A stretch of 64,000 bases of DNA, from the NCBI RefSeq assembly GCF_018728565.1, contig NZ_JACSOI010000004.1, positions 310,001 to 374,000 on the forward strand, read 5' to 3'. This DNA comes from Zobellia russellii. GTDB taxonomy: Bacteria > Bacteroidota > Bacteroidia > Flavobacteriales > Flavobacteriaceae. The notes beneath the pieces are model-generated. The model was not told the origin of the DNA. It did not search any database and worked only from the letters and a program-made list of their open reading frames with translations. The position numbers and the translations under genes were made by a program. Positions within the stretch are counted from its first letter, which is position 1. Each line of letters begins with the position of its first letter. This document shows, piece after piece, positions 41,701-51,243 of this stretch.

Positions 41701-43185
41701 GCGGCCAATTCTAGGGTGAATTTAGATAAACAAACTTTTGATTTTGACCAGATCAGAATTACCGATGTAGACAAAAAAACAAAAGCCACATTAGATGGTA
41801 CGATCAGTCATTCCTTTTTTGATAACTGGCTTTTGGATTTAAATGTTGATACCAAGAATGACCGCCTTTTAATTTTAAACACAGATTTTGAAGAGGAGGT
41901 TTTATACTATGGAACCGGTTACTTAGATGGTAAGGGTAGAATTTTTGGACCTACCAAAGCATTGAATATAAAAGTAGAAGGTAAAACCGCTAGGGGAACG
42001 TCGTTAAAGATTCCGTTGAGCGATGTTGCGTCTATTGGAGATTATTCATTTATCAATTTTGTTGAAAAAAACAAGTTGAACCATGTAGAGGAAGAACGTA
42101 TTCTTGATGAATTTCAGGGGTTGGAGCTTACTTTTGATTTAGATGTTACCCCAGATGCCGAGGTAGAGATCGTAACCGATACCAAAACCGGAAGCTCCTT
42201 AAAGGGCAGCGGAGTGGGAATTTTGTTGATCCGTATCAATACTAGGGGGGCTTTTGAAATGTATGGCGATTTTGTTGTAGTTGAAGGAGAGTACAATTAT
42301 AAATTTGGAGGGGTCATCAACAAGACTTTTCAGGTGAAACCTGGTGGAACCATTGTATGGGATCGTGAACCTTTAAAAGCTACTTTGGACCTTGAGGCTG
42401 TATATGCTTTAAATGCCAACCCAGCTCCTTTATTGGATAACCCGGGGTATACCCGCCGTATAGCAACTGAGGTTGTTATTAAGCTAACAGATGACCTTGA
42501 GAGTCCGGATATTGAATTCAATATAGATTTTCCGGGAACTAACTCTATAGTACAGTCAGAGCTGGAGTATCGTTTACAGGATCCCACGGTAGAGGAAAGA
42601 AATGCATTGTTTTTGTTGGCCCAAGGTTCATTTGTAAATGATCAGACGGGTATAGACCAGCAAGCGGTAACTGGTAATTTGTTACAATCTGCATCAGGTC
42701 TTTTAAACCAAGTTTTGGGTGATAATGACAAATTTAATTTGGGGCTGTCCTATGAGCAAGGTATTCTGGACAGGAGTGCAGATTATCAAACCGAAAATAG
42801 AATAGGGGTTACGGTATCTACACAAATAAGTGACCGTTTGCTTTTTAATGGAAAAGTTGGGGTTCCTGTTGGTGGTACTACGGAAACTGTTGTGGCCGGT
42901 AATTTTGAAATTCAGTTGCTACTGAACGAAGAAGGTACGCTTAGTGCCAAGTTTTTCAACAGGGAAAATGAAATACAGGAATATCTGGCGGATAGGTTAG
43001 GGTATACGCAGGGTGTGGGTATATCTTATGAGGTGGATTTTAATAGTTTTAGAGAGCTTTTTAAAAATATTTTAAAGAAGGAAGAACCAAAAAAGAAAAT
43101 TCCGAAACCAGATCAAGTCCCTAGTTCGGTAATGGGTAAGGATAGTTTAATAAAATTTTACCCCAAGGATAAACGGCTAAAATAA
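38755..43185 (+). CDS. tamB: TamB/DUF490-type translocation and assembly protein
   Basis: This 1476-residue protein has one N-terminal membrane anchor (MVLVLICILGTVILSLPFV), a very long beta-rich AsmA/TamB-like middle, and the DUF490/TamB C-terminal domain from about residue 1020 to 1400 (for example GDFVVVEGEYNYKFGG and KATLDLEAVYALNANP). TamB-like proteins bridge the inner and outer membranes and are implicated in outer-membrane protein assembly or lipid transport. The in-frame codons just upstream of 38755, back to a TAA at 38713, encode a Lys/Arg-rich stretch typical of a cytoplasmic tail, but hold no ATG. A rare start such as ATT or CTG there is possible. It is divergent from tsaD. Confidence 0.9.
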   Translation: MMVLVLICILGTVILSLPFVQTSFAKYATDTINKDFGTSINIDKLRISLITWDTNLEGVYIEDYQKDTLFYVNQLTTSILSMRNLSKGKLEFGDIKIDELDFKLKTYLDNRNTNLEVFIDKFDDGKPRKPGTDPFFFSSSNVDIQNSTFKLIDENFENELLLDFEELNIGATDFQILGPEVSAKINTMAFNSQRGIDVKQMSTEFKYTKQQMRFDSLRIQTVGSHLKGDLVFDYERKDFADFLNKVNITAEFTESAVAFDEINLLYDQFGRGKEVNFSSKISGVLNDLYATELFLQSDNTGIRGDFNFKNLFVRKMPFIMRADMKNVTSSYYELRALMPNILGKSLPSSFQKLGQFTIRGDAVITKNSIDAKVNLNTAIGSSYADLELSEINNIDNATYKGFVSLIDFDLGDFAENKKLGKTSLDFNVEGKGFVQETLNTEVIGEVYSVEFNNYEYNDLKVSGILKEQLFDGTLLSNDENVKFSFKGLADFGENRNDFNFIASVDYADLNKLNFIKDSISIFKGNVNMDVTGNTLDNLVGDIKFTKTIFQNKNDTYYFEDFKVSSTFEANGDRVIDINSPDIITGYMKGRFKVAELGRLVQNSLGSIYTNYRPFNISDGQTLAFNFKIYNKIVDVFFPEVKFDPNTFIKGNIVADEGDFKLTFKSPSIVAFGNEADNIDVKIDNKNPLFNTYISVSDLSTNYYDVKDFNLINTTLKDTLFFRTEFKGGSDLNDSYNLNFYHTFNKDNKSVIGLKTSDVNFKGNKWILNKDGDNKNKVVINRTLDSIDIREIVMNNSAQEQIRLKGQLADSTYKDLQLQFKIVSLNKITPAIDSLKLQGEVNGTLNILQKDNIYLPSSNLGIEDFSINDMRLGDLTVGIVGNKDLTEFAVNSQITNKGIEKLSVVGNINNKEDMPKANLLVSLDKFDLEPFAPLGEDIISRIRGFVSGNARIQGPVDNPEFSGTLTLDKAGLGIPYLNVDYDFAANSRVNLDKQTFDFDQIRITDVDKKTKATLDGTISHSFFDNWLLDLNVDTKNDRLLILNTDFEEEVLYYGTGYLDGKGRIFGPTKALNIKVEGKTARGTSLKIPLSDVASIGDYSFINFVEKNKLNHVEEERILDEFQGLELTFDLDVTPDAEVEIVTDTKTGSSLKGSGVGILLIRINTRGAFEMYGDFVVVEGEYNYKFGGVINKTFQVKPGGTIVWDREPLKATLDLEAVYALNANPAPLLDNPGYTRRIATEVVIKLTDDLESPDIEFNIDFPGTNSIVQSELEYRLQDPTVEERNALFLLAQGSFVNDQTGIDQQAVTGNLLQSASGLLNQVLGDNDKFNLGLSYEQGILDRSADYQTENRIGVTVSTQISDRLLFNGKVGVPVGGTTETVVAGNFEIQLLLNEEGTLSAKFFNRENEIQEYLADRLGYTQGVGISYEVDFNSFRELFKNILKKEEPKKKIPKPDQVPSSVMGKDSLIKFYPKDKRLK

Positions 43186-43244
43186 AACTGTTTATGTAAA
43201 AAAATAGCCCCATTGACTTCAACTGCAGATGAGGTATTTTACGC

Positions 43245-43258
43245 TAGTGAAATCACTA
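43245..43258. promoter_or_regulatory. Small palindrome between tamB and pfkA
   Basis: TAGTGA-AA-TCACTA is a symmetrical 14-base site. The loop is too short for a stable RNA hairpin, so a protein-binding site is the only obvious role. The rest of the 275-base spacer (43186-43460) holds the pfkA promoter and no gene. Confidence 0.3.
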
Positions 43259-43414
43259 AAAATTCTCGAAAACGTTATAGTTTGGAGGAAAAGCTCATTT
43301 TACGGCATTCTCAATATACAGGGGTTTTAAAGTGTAAGTTTGTTACAATTTAAAGAAAAAACTAAGAAAATGTGAGCTAAGTTATCATCACGTTAAATTA
43401 GAAGGATAAGACAG

Positions 43415-43443
43415 TTGGAATTCAAATAAGTTTGTTAGTTTTG
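43415..43443 (+). promoter_or_regulatory. Promoter of the pfkA-gap operon
   Basis: TTG (43415-43417), an 18-base spacer and TAGTTTTG (43436-43443) fit the Bacteroidota TTG-N17-23-TAnnTTTG consensus. The predicted transcript starts a few bases later, leaving a leader of roughly 13 bases before the ATG at 43461. Confidence 0.7.
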
Positions 43444-43460
43444 CGACTTAGTTTTTTTTA

Positions 43461-44447
43461 ATGGCTTCAGAAATAAAAAAAATAGGTGTTTTAACTTCTG
43501 GCGGAGATTCCCCCGGCATGAACGCAGCAATACGCTCAGTTGTTAGAACATGTGCCTATATGAAAGTAGATTGCGTAGGTATCTACAGAGGATATCAGGG
43601 CATGATAGAGGGGGATTTTAAGCCAATGGACGCAAGAAGCGTTAACAACATTATAAATAAGGGTGGTACCATTCTTAAATCTGCACGTTGTGACGACTTT
43701 AGAACGCCAGATGGAAGGAAAAAAGCTTATGAGCAACTGCAGGCAGAAGGTATTGATGCATTTGTAGTTATAGGTGGAGACGGTAGTTTTACCGGTGCCA
43801 TGGTATTCAACCAAGAATATCATTTTCCTGTAATAGGTATTCCCGGAACAATAGATAATGACATATTCGGTACTTCCAATACGGTTGGCTTTGATACGGC
43901 TATGAATACTGTAGTAGAAGTAATCGATAAAATTAGGGATACGGCCAGTTCTCATAACCGACTTTTCTTTGTAGAAGTTATGGGTAGGGATGTTGGGCAT
44001 ATTGCTTTAAATACGGGAGTTGGCGCAGGAGCGGAAGAAATTCTTATTCCAGAAGCTAATCGTGGTCTTGAGCGTTTGTTAGAATCGTTAAAGCGCAGCA
44101 AAAAATCCGGAAAATCTTCTAGTATTGTAGTTGTTGCCGAAGGTGATAAAATTGGAAAAAGTGTCTTTGAGCTTAAAGAATATGTAGAGGAGCATTTACC
44201 CATATATGATGTAAGAGTGTCCGTATTAGGACACATGCAACGTGGTGGTGCACCATCTTGTTATGACAGGGTGCTGGCCAGTAGAATGGGTGTAAAGGCT
44301 GTAGAAAGTTTGTTGGAAGGCCAGACCAATTTTATGGTGGGTATCCAGAACAACAAAATTATATTAACTCCTATCAGTAAGGCTATTAAGGGCCACACTA
44401 AAATAGATAAGGAGCTTATTAGGGTTTCAGAAATAATGACAACATAA
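43461..44447 (+). CDS. pfkA: ATP-dependent 6-phosphofructokinase
   Basis: This 328-residue group A phosphofructokinase converts fructose-6-phosphate to fructose-1,6-bisphosphate. Features are the N-terminal GVLTSGGDSPGMNAAIR, GGDGSFTGA (Gly at the position that is Asp in PPi-dependent forms), the catalytic GTIDND, and VEVMGRDVGHIA. The residues point to ATP rather than pyrophosphate as donor. gap follows after 21 bases, so the two are very likely co-transcribed from the promoter at 43415-43443. The enzyme would take the fructose-6-phosphate formed by the amino-sugar locus at 1623-9434. Confidence 0.97.
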   Translation: MASEIKKIGVLTSGGDSPGMNAAIRSVVRTCAYMKVDCVGIYRGYQGMIEGDFKPMDARSVNNIINKGGTILKSARCDDFRTPDGRKKAYEQLQAEGIDAFVVIGGDGSFTGAMVFNQEYHFPVIGIPGTIDNDIFGTSNTVGFDTAMNTVVEVIDKIRDTASSHNRLFFVEVMGRDVGHIALNTGVGAGAEEILIPEANRGLERLLESLKRSKKSGKSSSIVVVAEGDKIGKSVFELKEYVEEHLPIYDVRVSVLGHMQRGGAPSCYDRVLASRMGVKAVESLLEGQTNFMVGIQNNKIILTPISKAIKGHTKIDKELIRVSEIMTT

Positions 44448-44465
44448 TTAAATTCAAAACAATAG

Positions 44466-45470
<1,005 letters not shown>

Positions 45471-45493
45471 TTTTTTTGAATATTACTAATGGT

Positions 45494-45541
45494 AATCCTG
45501 AGAGTGGGCAAAAATTTGCTTATTTTCAGGATTATTTTTTT
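45494..45541 (+). terminator. Probable terminator after gap
   Basis: AATCCTGA (45494-45501) pairs with TCAGGATT (45526-45533), with a second short pairing inside the loop (GCAAA with TTTGC), followed by a run of T to 45541. The loop is long, so termination may be partial and the kinase-like gene at 45553 may receive read-through. Confidence 0.6.
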
Positions 45542-45552
45542 AAAAGAACATT

Positions 45553-46404
45553 ATGATTTTAATTGTAGATAGTGGGGCCACAAAATCGGACTGGATTGCC
45601 TTGGACGAAAAGGGAAATCAGTTGTTTTTGACCCAAACGTTAGGGTTAAGCCCAGAGGTATTAACAAGAGAAGTAATAGAAGATAGACTGGCCAATAATT
45701 TTGAACTTTCTAAAAACAGGGATAAGGTTTCTAGATTGCATTTCTATGGCGCAGGATGTGGAACGGAGCGTATGAAGAGTTTCCTTAGGGATATCTTTAA
45801 AGAGTTTTTTCCAAATGCAAAGGCCGATGTTAAAGAAGATACCTACGCAGCTATTTTCTCTACAACAAAAATTGGTCACCAAGGTATAGTATGTATTCTG
45901 GGAACGGGTTCTAATTGTAGCTATTATGATGGGCATCAGTTGTTCCAGAAAGTAACTTCGTTAGGCTATATCCCTATGGACGATGGTAGTGGTAATTTTT
46001 TTGGAAGAAAGTTGATAAGAGATTACTATTTCCATAAAATGCCACAGGATTTAGGAATCAGATTTGCCAAGGAATATGATTTGGATGCTGATGTAATAAA
46101 GGAAAACCTGTACAAGCAGCCTAACCCAAATACATATTTGGCCACGTTTGCCCGTTTTTTAGTTGAGAATAAAAATCATCCTTATTGCAAAGGTGTAATT
46201 GATAAAGGTTTTCAGCAGTTCGTAAACAACTATATCATGCAGTTTGAGTTGGCTACAAAAGTGCCAATTAACTTTGTGGGAAGTATTGCTCATTACCTAA
46301 GAGAAGAGCTGGTAACTGTATTGGAACGTAATGATTTGATTGTTGGAGTCATCAGACAACGACCAATTGAAGGTCTTATGGAGTTCCATAAGGAAACCTT
46401 GTAA
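45553..46404 (+). CDS. BadF/BadG-type ATPase, N-acetylglucosamine-kinase-like
   Basis: This 283-residue protein of the ASKHA superfamily has the phosphate-binding start ILIVDSGATKSDWIALDEKG, the connecting GTGSNCSYYDG, and LGYIPMDDGSGNFFGRKLI. The C-terminal motif FVGSIAHYL is the adenosine site. The size and motifs match the GlcNAc-kinase-like branch of the BadF/BadG/BcrA/BcrD family in Bacteroidota. Phosphorylation of GlcNAc released by NagZ would fill a gap in the recycling route in this window, but this is an inference and another amino sugar is possible. It lies 82 bases after gap, beyond a probable terminator. Confidence 0.85.
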   Translation: MILIVDSGATKSDWIALDEKGNQLFLTQTLGLSPEVLTREVIEDRLANNFELSKNRDKVSRLHFYGAGCGTERMKSFLRDIFKEFFPNAKADVKEDTYAAIFSTTKIGHQGIVCILGTGSNCSYYDGHQLFQKVTSLGYIPMDDGSGNFFGRKLIRDYYFHKMPQDLGIRFAKEYDLDADVIKENLYKQPNPNTYLATFARFLVENKNHPYCKGVIDKGFQQFVNNYIMQFELATKVPINFVGSIAHYLREELVTVLERNDLIVGVIRQRPIEGLMEFHKETL

Positions 46405-46419
46405 CAATCTGTGGAAAGT

Positions 46420-46460
46420 AAACAAAACGGCCTTGGTTAGCAACCAAGGCCGTTTTGTTT
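46420..46460. terminator. Bidirectional terminator between the kinase-like gene and ridA
   Basis: A perfect 19-bp stem (46420-46438 with 46442-46460) has a three-base loop. The arms read AAACAAAACGGCCTTGGTT and its complement, so both strands end in a T-rich arm. It serves both convergent genes and touches the ridA stop codon. Confidence 0.9.
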
Positions 46461-46840
46461 TATCGCACTGCTATCACCGAAATTTCAACATTTACGAATT
46501 TGGGCAAATTGGCTACTTCAACGGTTTCTCTGGCCGGAGCGGTTTCGCTATCAAAATAGGAGCCGTAAACTTCGTTTACTTCTGAAAATTGATTCATGTC
46601 CGCAAGGAAAATGGAACTCTTCACCACGTTTTCAAAAGTCATATCGGCTTCCGTAAGTATCGCTTTTAAGTTTTCCATAGATTGGCGCGCCTCTTTTTTA
46701 ATATCTCCTTCAACAAGCTCTCCTGTGGAGGGGTCAATGGGTATTTGTCCCGAAACGTATAGGGTATCTCCGCTTAGAATTGCTTGATTGTACGGACCTA
46801 TTGGGGCCGGGGCGTTAGTGGTGTTTATTATTTTTTTCAT
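46460..46840 (-). CDS. ridA: RidA-family enamine/imine deaminase
   Basis: This 126-residue RidA (YjgF/YER057c/UK114) protein is recognised by NAPAPIGPYNQAI at the N-terminus and DTLYVSGQIPIDPSTGEL. The conserved Arg-containing end SETAPARETVEVANLPK corresponds to the usual catalytic RxxV/E region. RidA hydrolyses reactive 2-aminoacrylate-type enamines formed by PLP enzymes. A TATATTTG box on minus (46897-46904) could be its own promoter, with a leader of about 50 bases. It lies downstream of lptD on the same strand but is probably independent. Confidence 0.95.
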   Translation of the reverse strand: MKKIINTTNAPAPIGPYNQAILSGDTLYVSGQIPIDPSTGELVEGDIKKEARQSMENLKAILTEADMTFENVVKSSIFLADMNQFSEVNEVYGSYFDSETAPARETVEVANLPKFVNVEISVIAVR

Positions 46841-46932
46841 GATGATGTATTTTGGTTTAAAGGGAAAAAGGTTGGGCTCAAAGCCATCAACCGTAGCAAA
46901 TATAAATAAGAAACGGTGAAGAATTTAGCTTC

Positions 46933-49683
46933 TTAACGCTGACTTCGGTTTTCCCATTTCAAATCACTAAGAATAGAACTTTTTATACCGATAAAGAAAT
47001 ACCATCTGGAGTATTGTCCAAATGGAGTCCAGTTAAAGTTCATTCTAAAACTTTTAAGATCTCGTTCAAAACGCAATTGAGTCAAGGTGAAGCCTTTATT
47101 TTTGAAATCATAACCACTGGAGCCACCAACCTTCCAGCGGGGAGAAAGTTCTATATCTCCCGAAAACATTAGAGAGTGGCTGCTAAACTCGTTCTGGCGG
47201 GCCGAATTGAAATAACTGGCCGAATAAGCTAACCTGAAATTCCAGGGTATTTTTGTCCCGTAGCGCGGGTTGTCAATATCTTCATCTTCGTCTCTGTCGT
47301 AATCGTCCCCACCACGGCGGTCATCAAAATTATCCGCCCTTCCAAAAAGGTCGTCATCCCTACCACCGCTCTGTGCTACATAATCGTACGCCCCAGCTTC
47401 ATCTTCGTCCTCTTCTTCTTCATCCTTCTTTTTTCCAAAAAAGGTTTCACTGTCTATAGAGTACCCAATATTAAGATTGGCCTGGGTAAGTCTAAAAAGG
47501 CTGCCTCCATTATCAATATTAAACTTTTCTATTCTTCGGCCATTGTTGTCTATGGCGTAGGGGTCCAACCCAGCGGAAAAGTTGATGGACATTTTATTGT
47601 CTAGAATGTTTGTTCCACCGTTAATTCTAAGTGGGCTTAGTTTTAAGGAATCCGATTCAAAATTATATCCGGTAGAAATATTAAAATTGCTAAGAATAGG
47701 GATTTTTTTAGGTTCGGTGGCTGTTGAATCCTTGTCCCTCACTTTAGCTTCCAAGGTGTTGGCCAAAGAAAAACTAAGACTATTACTTTTTCCTAAGCTT
47801 GGCGCTCCGTTTAAGGTACCCTCAAAACGGCTGTACTGTACAACTTCGCCAGTATCATTATTGAGGTATTCATCATAAAACTGGTCAAAGGAAGGGGAGT
47901 AGCCATAACTTAACGAAGGTCTCATAACATGCCTAAGTGCTTGAATTTTTTTGTCCTCCCCAAAATTAAAAGTACCGTAAACCGTAGTTCCAATACTGGC
48001 ACTCATATTGTATTTGTTGTAGCGGTCAAAACCGGAAATCGTATCCCGTACTACGGAGCCAATGGCGCCGTCCTCACCAAGTTCGTACCGCTGGGTAAAC
48101 GTTTCCAGGGTCCATACGTCTTCATAGCTACCACCCATAGTAACGCTAAAAAATTTGGCAACTTTAAAGTTGGTGCTGATGGGGATTCTGTGTCTGGCGC
48201 CCACTTTGGCATTATCGAACATGGCCGCTTTTAGAAAATCTTCATCGTTGGTAGTAAGAGAGTTACGAGCGTTTACATCATATTGAAAATTAATATTTTG
48301 TATTACGCCTTTTTTTATACCATCCTTTTTTGCAAATGGAAATATACGTTCCATGCTGGCCTGAAAAGTAGGTAATGTCATTTGTATGTTGTCCTGATCA
48401 GGATTGGCCCGGGCCGTAGGACTCGTATTTTGCGAATGGCTGGCCGTAAGGCTCATGTTTACGGACGGATAGGCCGGAAATGTCTTTGAATATGAGATAG
48501 ATGATGACAGGTTATTGTTCTGTGTCAAAGGCAAGTTAACCTGGTTTAAAGAGTTCTGGTAATAAGAACTACTTCCTAAGTTTACGGATGCCGAGAAACG
48601 TGAATTAGGACTGGCTTTGGTATCCTGGGAGTGGGATATTTGAATGTTCCAGACCTTGCTATTGCTGTAATCGTCAAACCCTTTTTGGCTGGTTACAAGA
48701 TTTTCATACCTAAAGTTTACGTTACCACGATAGCGATAGCGTTTGGTATACACACTCTGTGTTCTAAAACCATAGCTTCCGTTAGTATAGAAATCCCCCG
48801 TAAGGGTAATATCCGCATAATCGGAGAAAGGAACATAATACCCTCCGTTCTGTAAAAAGTAACCTCTGTCCGGATCGTTACCGAATGTAGGCATCATTAA
48901 ACCTGCAGATCGGCCAACTGTTAAGGGAAAATAGGCAAATGGTAATGCCACGGGGGTGGGAACATCTGCTATGTAAAGATTACTGAAACCGGCAATAACC
49001 TTCTTTTTAGGGACAAACTTCGCCTTTCTAATACGGATGTAATAATCTGGATTTACCGTATCGGTTGATGTCGTGAGTTTCCCTTCATGTAAAAAGTAAA
49101 CTGAATCATTTTCTTTTTTTGTGATTTCGGCATATACCTTCATGGCATCACTTCCCAATTGTCCAAGACCTGCTTGTTGTTCGGTTCTGGAATTCCAGAT
49201 AAGTGCTTTTTGGGTGTCAAAATTAAAGCGGATACTATCCGGTCTTACCTCATTGTCTCCCTGTTTAAAATAGGGGAGTTGGGTGTAGTTACCCAGGGAA
49301 TCTTTGATCCGGCCGGCATATACCTCGTTCTTTATATAGTCCATTATAATGATACCCGCCTTTAACTCGGTATCTTGATAATAGATTTCTGCTTCGTTGT
49401 AGAGGTATATCTTTTGGTCCTTTTGGCTAAGTTTAACGTAATCCTTGGCCTTGTATTTAATTTTATCTAGAAGAAGAGGATCATTTCCGTTTTTTCTTTT
49501 TAATGCGGTGGAGTCCCCTGAAATACTGTCCTTTTTAGCCGGGTCGGGAAAAAGTGGCGCAATAATTGTATCCTTTTCTGCCTTAATGGGTAATGGTATA
49601 ATACCATCTTCTTGTGCAAGTGAGGAGAAAGTGCCAACAAATAGCAATGCCAGTAAAAGAAAAAGATGTTTGTTTGATTGCAA
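46933..49683 (-). CDS. lptD: LptD-type lipopolysaccharide assembly outer-membrane protein
   Basis: This 916-residue protein has a signal peptide (residues about 1-23, ending SSLAQ). An OstA/LptA-like jellyroll follows (DYVKLSQKDQKIYLYNEAEI, residues about 80-230), then a large beta-barrel ending FFIGIKSSILSDLKWENRSQR. In partnership with an LptE-like lipoprotein, LptD inserts LPS in the outer leaflet. The start is a TTG at 49683, because no ATG is in frame before the signal peptide. Odd feature: residues about 748-805 of the barrel part form a strongly acidic insertion rich in Asp and Glu. The gene is divergent from the amidase gene, with paired candidate promoters. Confidence 0.92.
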   Translation of the reverse strand: MQSNKHLFLLLALLFVGTFSSLAQEDGIIPLPIKAEKDTIIAPLFPDPAKKDSISGDSTALKRKNGNDPLLLDKIKYKAKDYVKLSQKDQKIYLYNEAEIYYQDTELKAGIIIMDYIKNEVYAGRIKDSLGNYTQLPYFKQGDNEVRPDSIRFNFDTQKALIWNSRTEQQAGLGQLGSDAMKVYAEITKKENDSVYFLHEGKLTTSTDTVNPDYYIRIRKAKFVPKKKVIAGFSNLYIADVPTPVALPFAYFPLTVGRSAGLMMPTFGNDPDRGYFLQNGGYYVPFSDYADITLTGDFYTNGSYGFRTQSVYTKRYRYRGNVNFRYENLVTSQKGFDDYSNSKVWNIQISHSQDTKASPNSRFSASVNLGSSSYYQNSLNQVNLPLTQNNNLSSSISYSKTFPAYPSVNMSLTASHSQNTSPTARANPDQDNIQMTLPTFQASMERIFPFAKKDGIKKGVIQNINFQYDVNARNSLTTNDEDFLKAAMFDNAKVGARHRIPISTNFKVAKFFSVTMGGSYEDVWTLETFTQRYELGEDGAIGSVVRDTISGFDRYNKYNMSASIGTTVYGTFNFGEDKKIQALRHVMRPSLSYGYSPSFDQFYDEYLNNDTGEVVQYSRFEGTLNGAPSLGKSNSLSFSLANTLEAKVRDKDSTATEPKKIPILSNFNISTGYNFESDSLKLSPLRINGGTNILDNKMSINFSAGLDPYAIDNNGRRIEKFNIDNGGSLFRLTQANLNIGYSIDSETFFGKKKDEEEEDEDEAGAYDYVAQSGGRDDDLFGRADNFDDRRGGDDYDRDEDEDIDNPRYGTKIPWNFRLAYSASYFNSARQNEFSSHSLMFSGDIELSPRWKVGGSSGYDFKNKGFTLTQLRFERDLKSFRMNFNWTPFGQYSRWYFFIGIKSSILSDLKWENRSQR

Positions 49684-49703
49684 GGCTATATATCCTATTT
49701 TTG
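49673..49703 (+). promoter_or_regulatory. Promoter of the amidase-MCE-FeS gene run
   Basis: TTTG (49673-49676), a 19-base spacer and TATTTTTG (49696-49703) are a full match to the Bacteroidota -33/-7 consensus. The transcript would start near 49708, about 105 bases before the ATG at 49815. The -33 box lies inside the 5' end of lptD. Confidence 0.72.
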
Positions 49704-49730
49704 TAACCGTTTGGCTTTATTTTCGGAGTC

Positions 49731-49738
49731 CAAACTTA
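49731..49738 (-). promoter_or_regulatory. Candidate -7 box for lptD
   Basis: TAAGTTTG on minus fits TAnnTTTG and predicts a leader of about 45 bases to the TTG at 49683. No -33 TTG at normal spacing was seen. Confidence 0.45.
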
Positions 49739-49814
49739 CATATATTTTTCGTTCCCCATACAGGGTGTTACCATAAATTTAACCATAATGAAGGCTTATA
49801 AACATAGTGAGAAC

Positions 49815-51143
49815 ATGCGCGTACGACGGTTTCTTTTATTTCCTATAGTTTTTTTAACACTATTGTTATCTTCTTTTCACAAAAATAATGCCCAAGATAA
49901 TGATAATGATAAGTTCGTTGTGGTGCTGGATGCAGGTCATGGTGGTCATGATCCCGGCAACCTTGGAAACGGCTATTTGGAGAAGAAAATAGCACTGAAT
50001 ATTGTATTGAAAGCGGGTAAGGAATTGGAGAAGAATCCGGATATAAAGGTGATCTACACGCGAGATGACGATACATTTGTAGACCTTTATGAACGAGGGC
50101 AAATAGCCAACAAAGCAAATGCCGACCTTTTTGTTTCCGTACATTGTGATTCTCATACATCCAATGCACACGGTGCCGGCACCTTTGTTTTGGGGTTGCA
50201 TGCCAATAAACAGAATTTTGAGATAGCAAAGAAAGAGAATTCCGTTATCTATCTAGAGGACAATTATAAAGCCAAGTATGCGGATTATGATATAAATTCT
50301 CCGGAATCTGTTATAGGTCTTACCATTATGCAGGAAGAGTTTTTGGATCAGAGCATTGCTTTGGCAAAAGCTATCCAAGATAATTTTTCCAATAAATTAA
50401 AACGTACCGATAGAAAGGTAAAACAAGCCGGGTTTATTGTTTTACACCAGACCGTAATGCCAAGTGTATTGGTAGAAACTGGTTTTTTGACCAATAAAGA
50501 AGAAGGTGCGTACCTCAATTCCAGTAGAGGTCAGAATGAAATGGCCACTTCAATTGCAGACGCTATTCTTACCTACAAAAAGAATGCGATGGCCAATATA
50601 GCGGATTTCACACCCAATACCATTCCAGATGTGCCAGAACCGGAAGCTGTTAAGGCACCGGCAAAAGAAGAGAAAGCTAAAAAGGAAAGTCCGGCTAAGA
50701 AAAAAGTGGCAACAAAGAAAATAGAAGATAAGCCGTCTGTGGCCAAGACTACCGAGGTTGCAGTAGAAGAAAAAACAAAGATTGCGGTTCAGATTATAGA
50801 TGAGGCCAAAGAAAGTGGTGAAAAAGCGGTTTCGGTTAAAGAGGAGCCTAAAGAACAGAAAACACCGGATACACCATCCAAAACTAAATCTAATGTTATC
50901 TATAAGGTTCAAATTATGGCTAGCGCCAAAAATATTCCGTTACGACCCTCCTCTTTTAATGGGTTGAACCGGGTTGAAAAGGAGCCTTATAAAAACCTGT
51001 TTAGATATGTTTATGGTAAAACAAGTTCGCTAGAGGAAGCAAAAATGTTGAAGTCCAATGCCGATTTAAAAGGGTATAAAACATCATATATTGTGGCCTA
51101 TAGAGATGGTAAGCGTATACCTTTTAAAGATAGCCTCAAGTAG
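49815..51143 (+). CDS. N-acetylmuramoyl-L-alanine amidase (Amidase_3) with C-terminal SPOR-like region
   Basis: The product of about 442 residues starts with a signal peptide (MRVRRFLLFPIVFLTLLLSS). The Amidase_3 domain (residues about 35-260) has the zinc ligands in LDAGHGGHDPG, GYLEKKIALN and VSVHCDSHTSN, and the catalytic Glu in PSVLVETGFLTN. A Lys/Glu/Ala-rich linker (about 275-365) leads to an end resembling a SPOR domain (YKVQIMASAKNIPL), which would bind septal glycan. It cleaves the amide bond between MurNAc and the stem peptide, probably for cell separation. A longer start at 49788 exists; the signal peptide favours 49815. MCE and Fe-S genes follow on the same strand. Confidence 0.93.
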   Translation: MRVRRFLLFPIVFLTLLLSSFHKNNAQDNDNDKFVVVLDAGHGGHDPGNLGNGYLEKKIALNIVLKAGKELEKNPDIKVIYTRDDDTFVDLYERGQIANKANADLFVSVHCDSHTSNAHGAGTFVLGLHANKQNFEIAKKENSVIYLEDNYKAKYADYDINSPESVIGLTIMQEEFLDQSIALAKAIQDNFSNKLKRTDRKVKQAGFIVLHQTVMPSVLVETGFLTNKEEGAYLNSSRGQNEMATSIADAILTYKKNAMANIADFTPNTIPDVPEPEAVKAPAKEEKAKKESPAKKKVATKKIEDKPSVAKTTEVAVEEKTKIAVQIIDEAKESGEKAVSVKEEPKEQKTPDTPSKTKSNVIYKVQIMASAKNIPLRPSSFNGLNRVEKEPYKNLFRYVYGKTSSLEEAKMLKSNADLKGYKTSYIVAYRDGKRIPFKDSLK

Positions 51144-51183
51144 GTTTCACAGCAATAAATAAGTACCTTCCATATTTTATTTC

Positions 51184-51221
51184 TAATTTTGTTAGAGACC
51201 TTCAACTTTATGAAAGTCTCT
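51184..51221 (+). promoter_or_regulatory. Candidate -7 box and leader hairpin of the MCE gene
   Basis: TAATTTTG (51184-51191) fits TAnnTTTG. Right after it, AGAGACCTTC (51194-51203) and GAAAGTCTCT (51212-51221) form a 10-bp stem with one mismatch, which would sit at the very 5' end of the transcript. This could be a stabilising leader hairpin or a weak terminator of the amidase message. Confidence 0.35.
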
Positions 51222-51243
51222 TATTAACCCAAAATCGATCCTT

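Noticed and set aside
43536-44000. 154-codon open frame on minus
   Set aside because: Antisense shadow within pfkA, which has all its catalytic motifs on plus.
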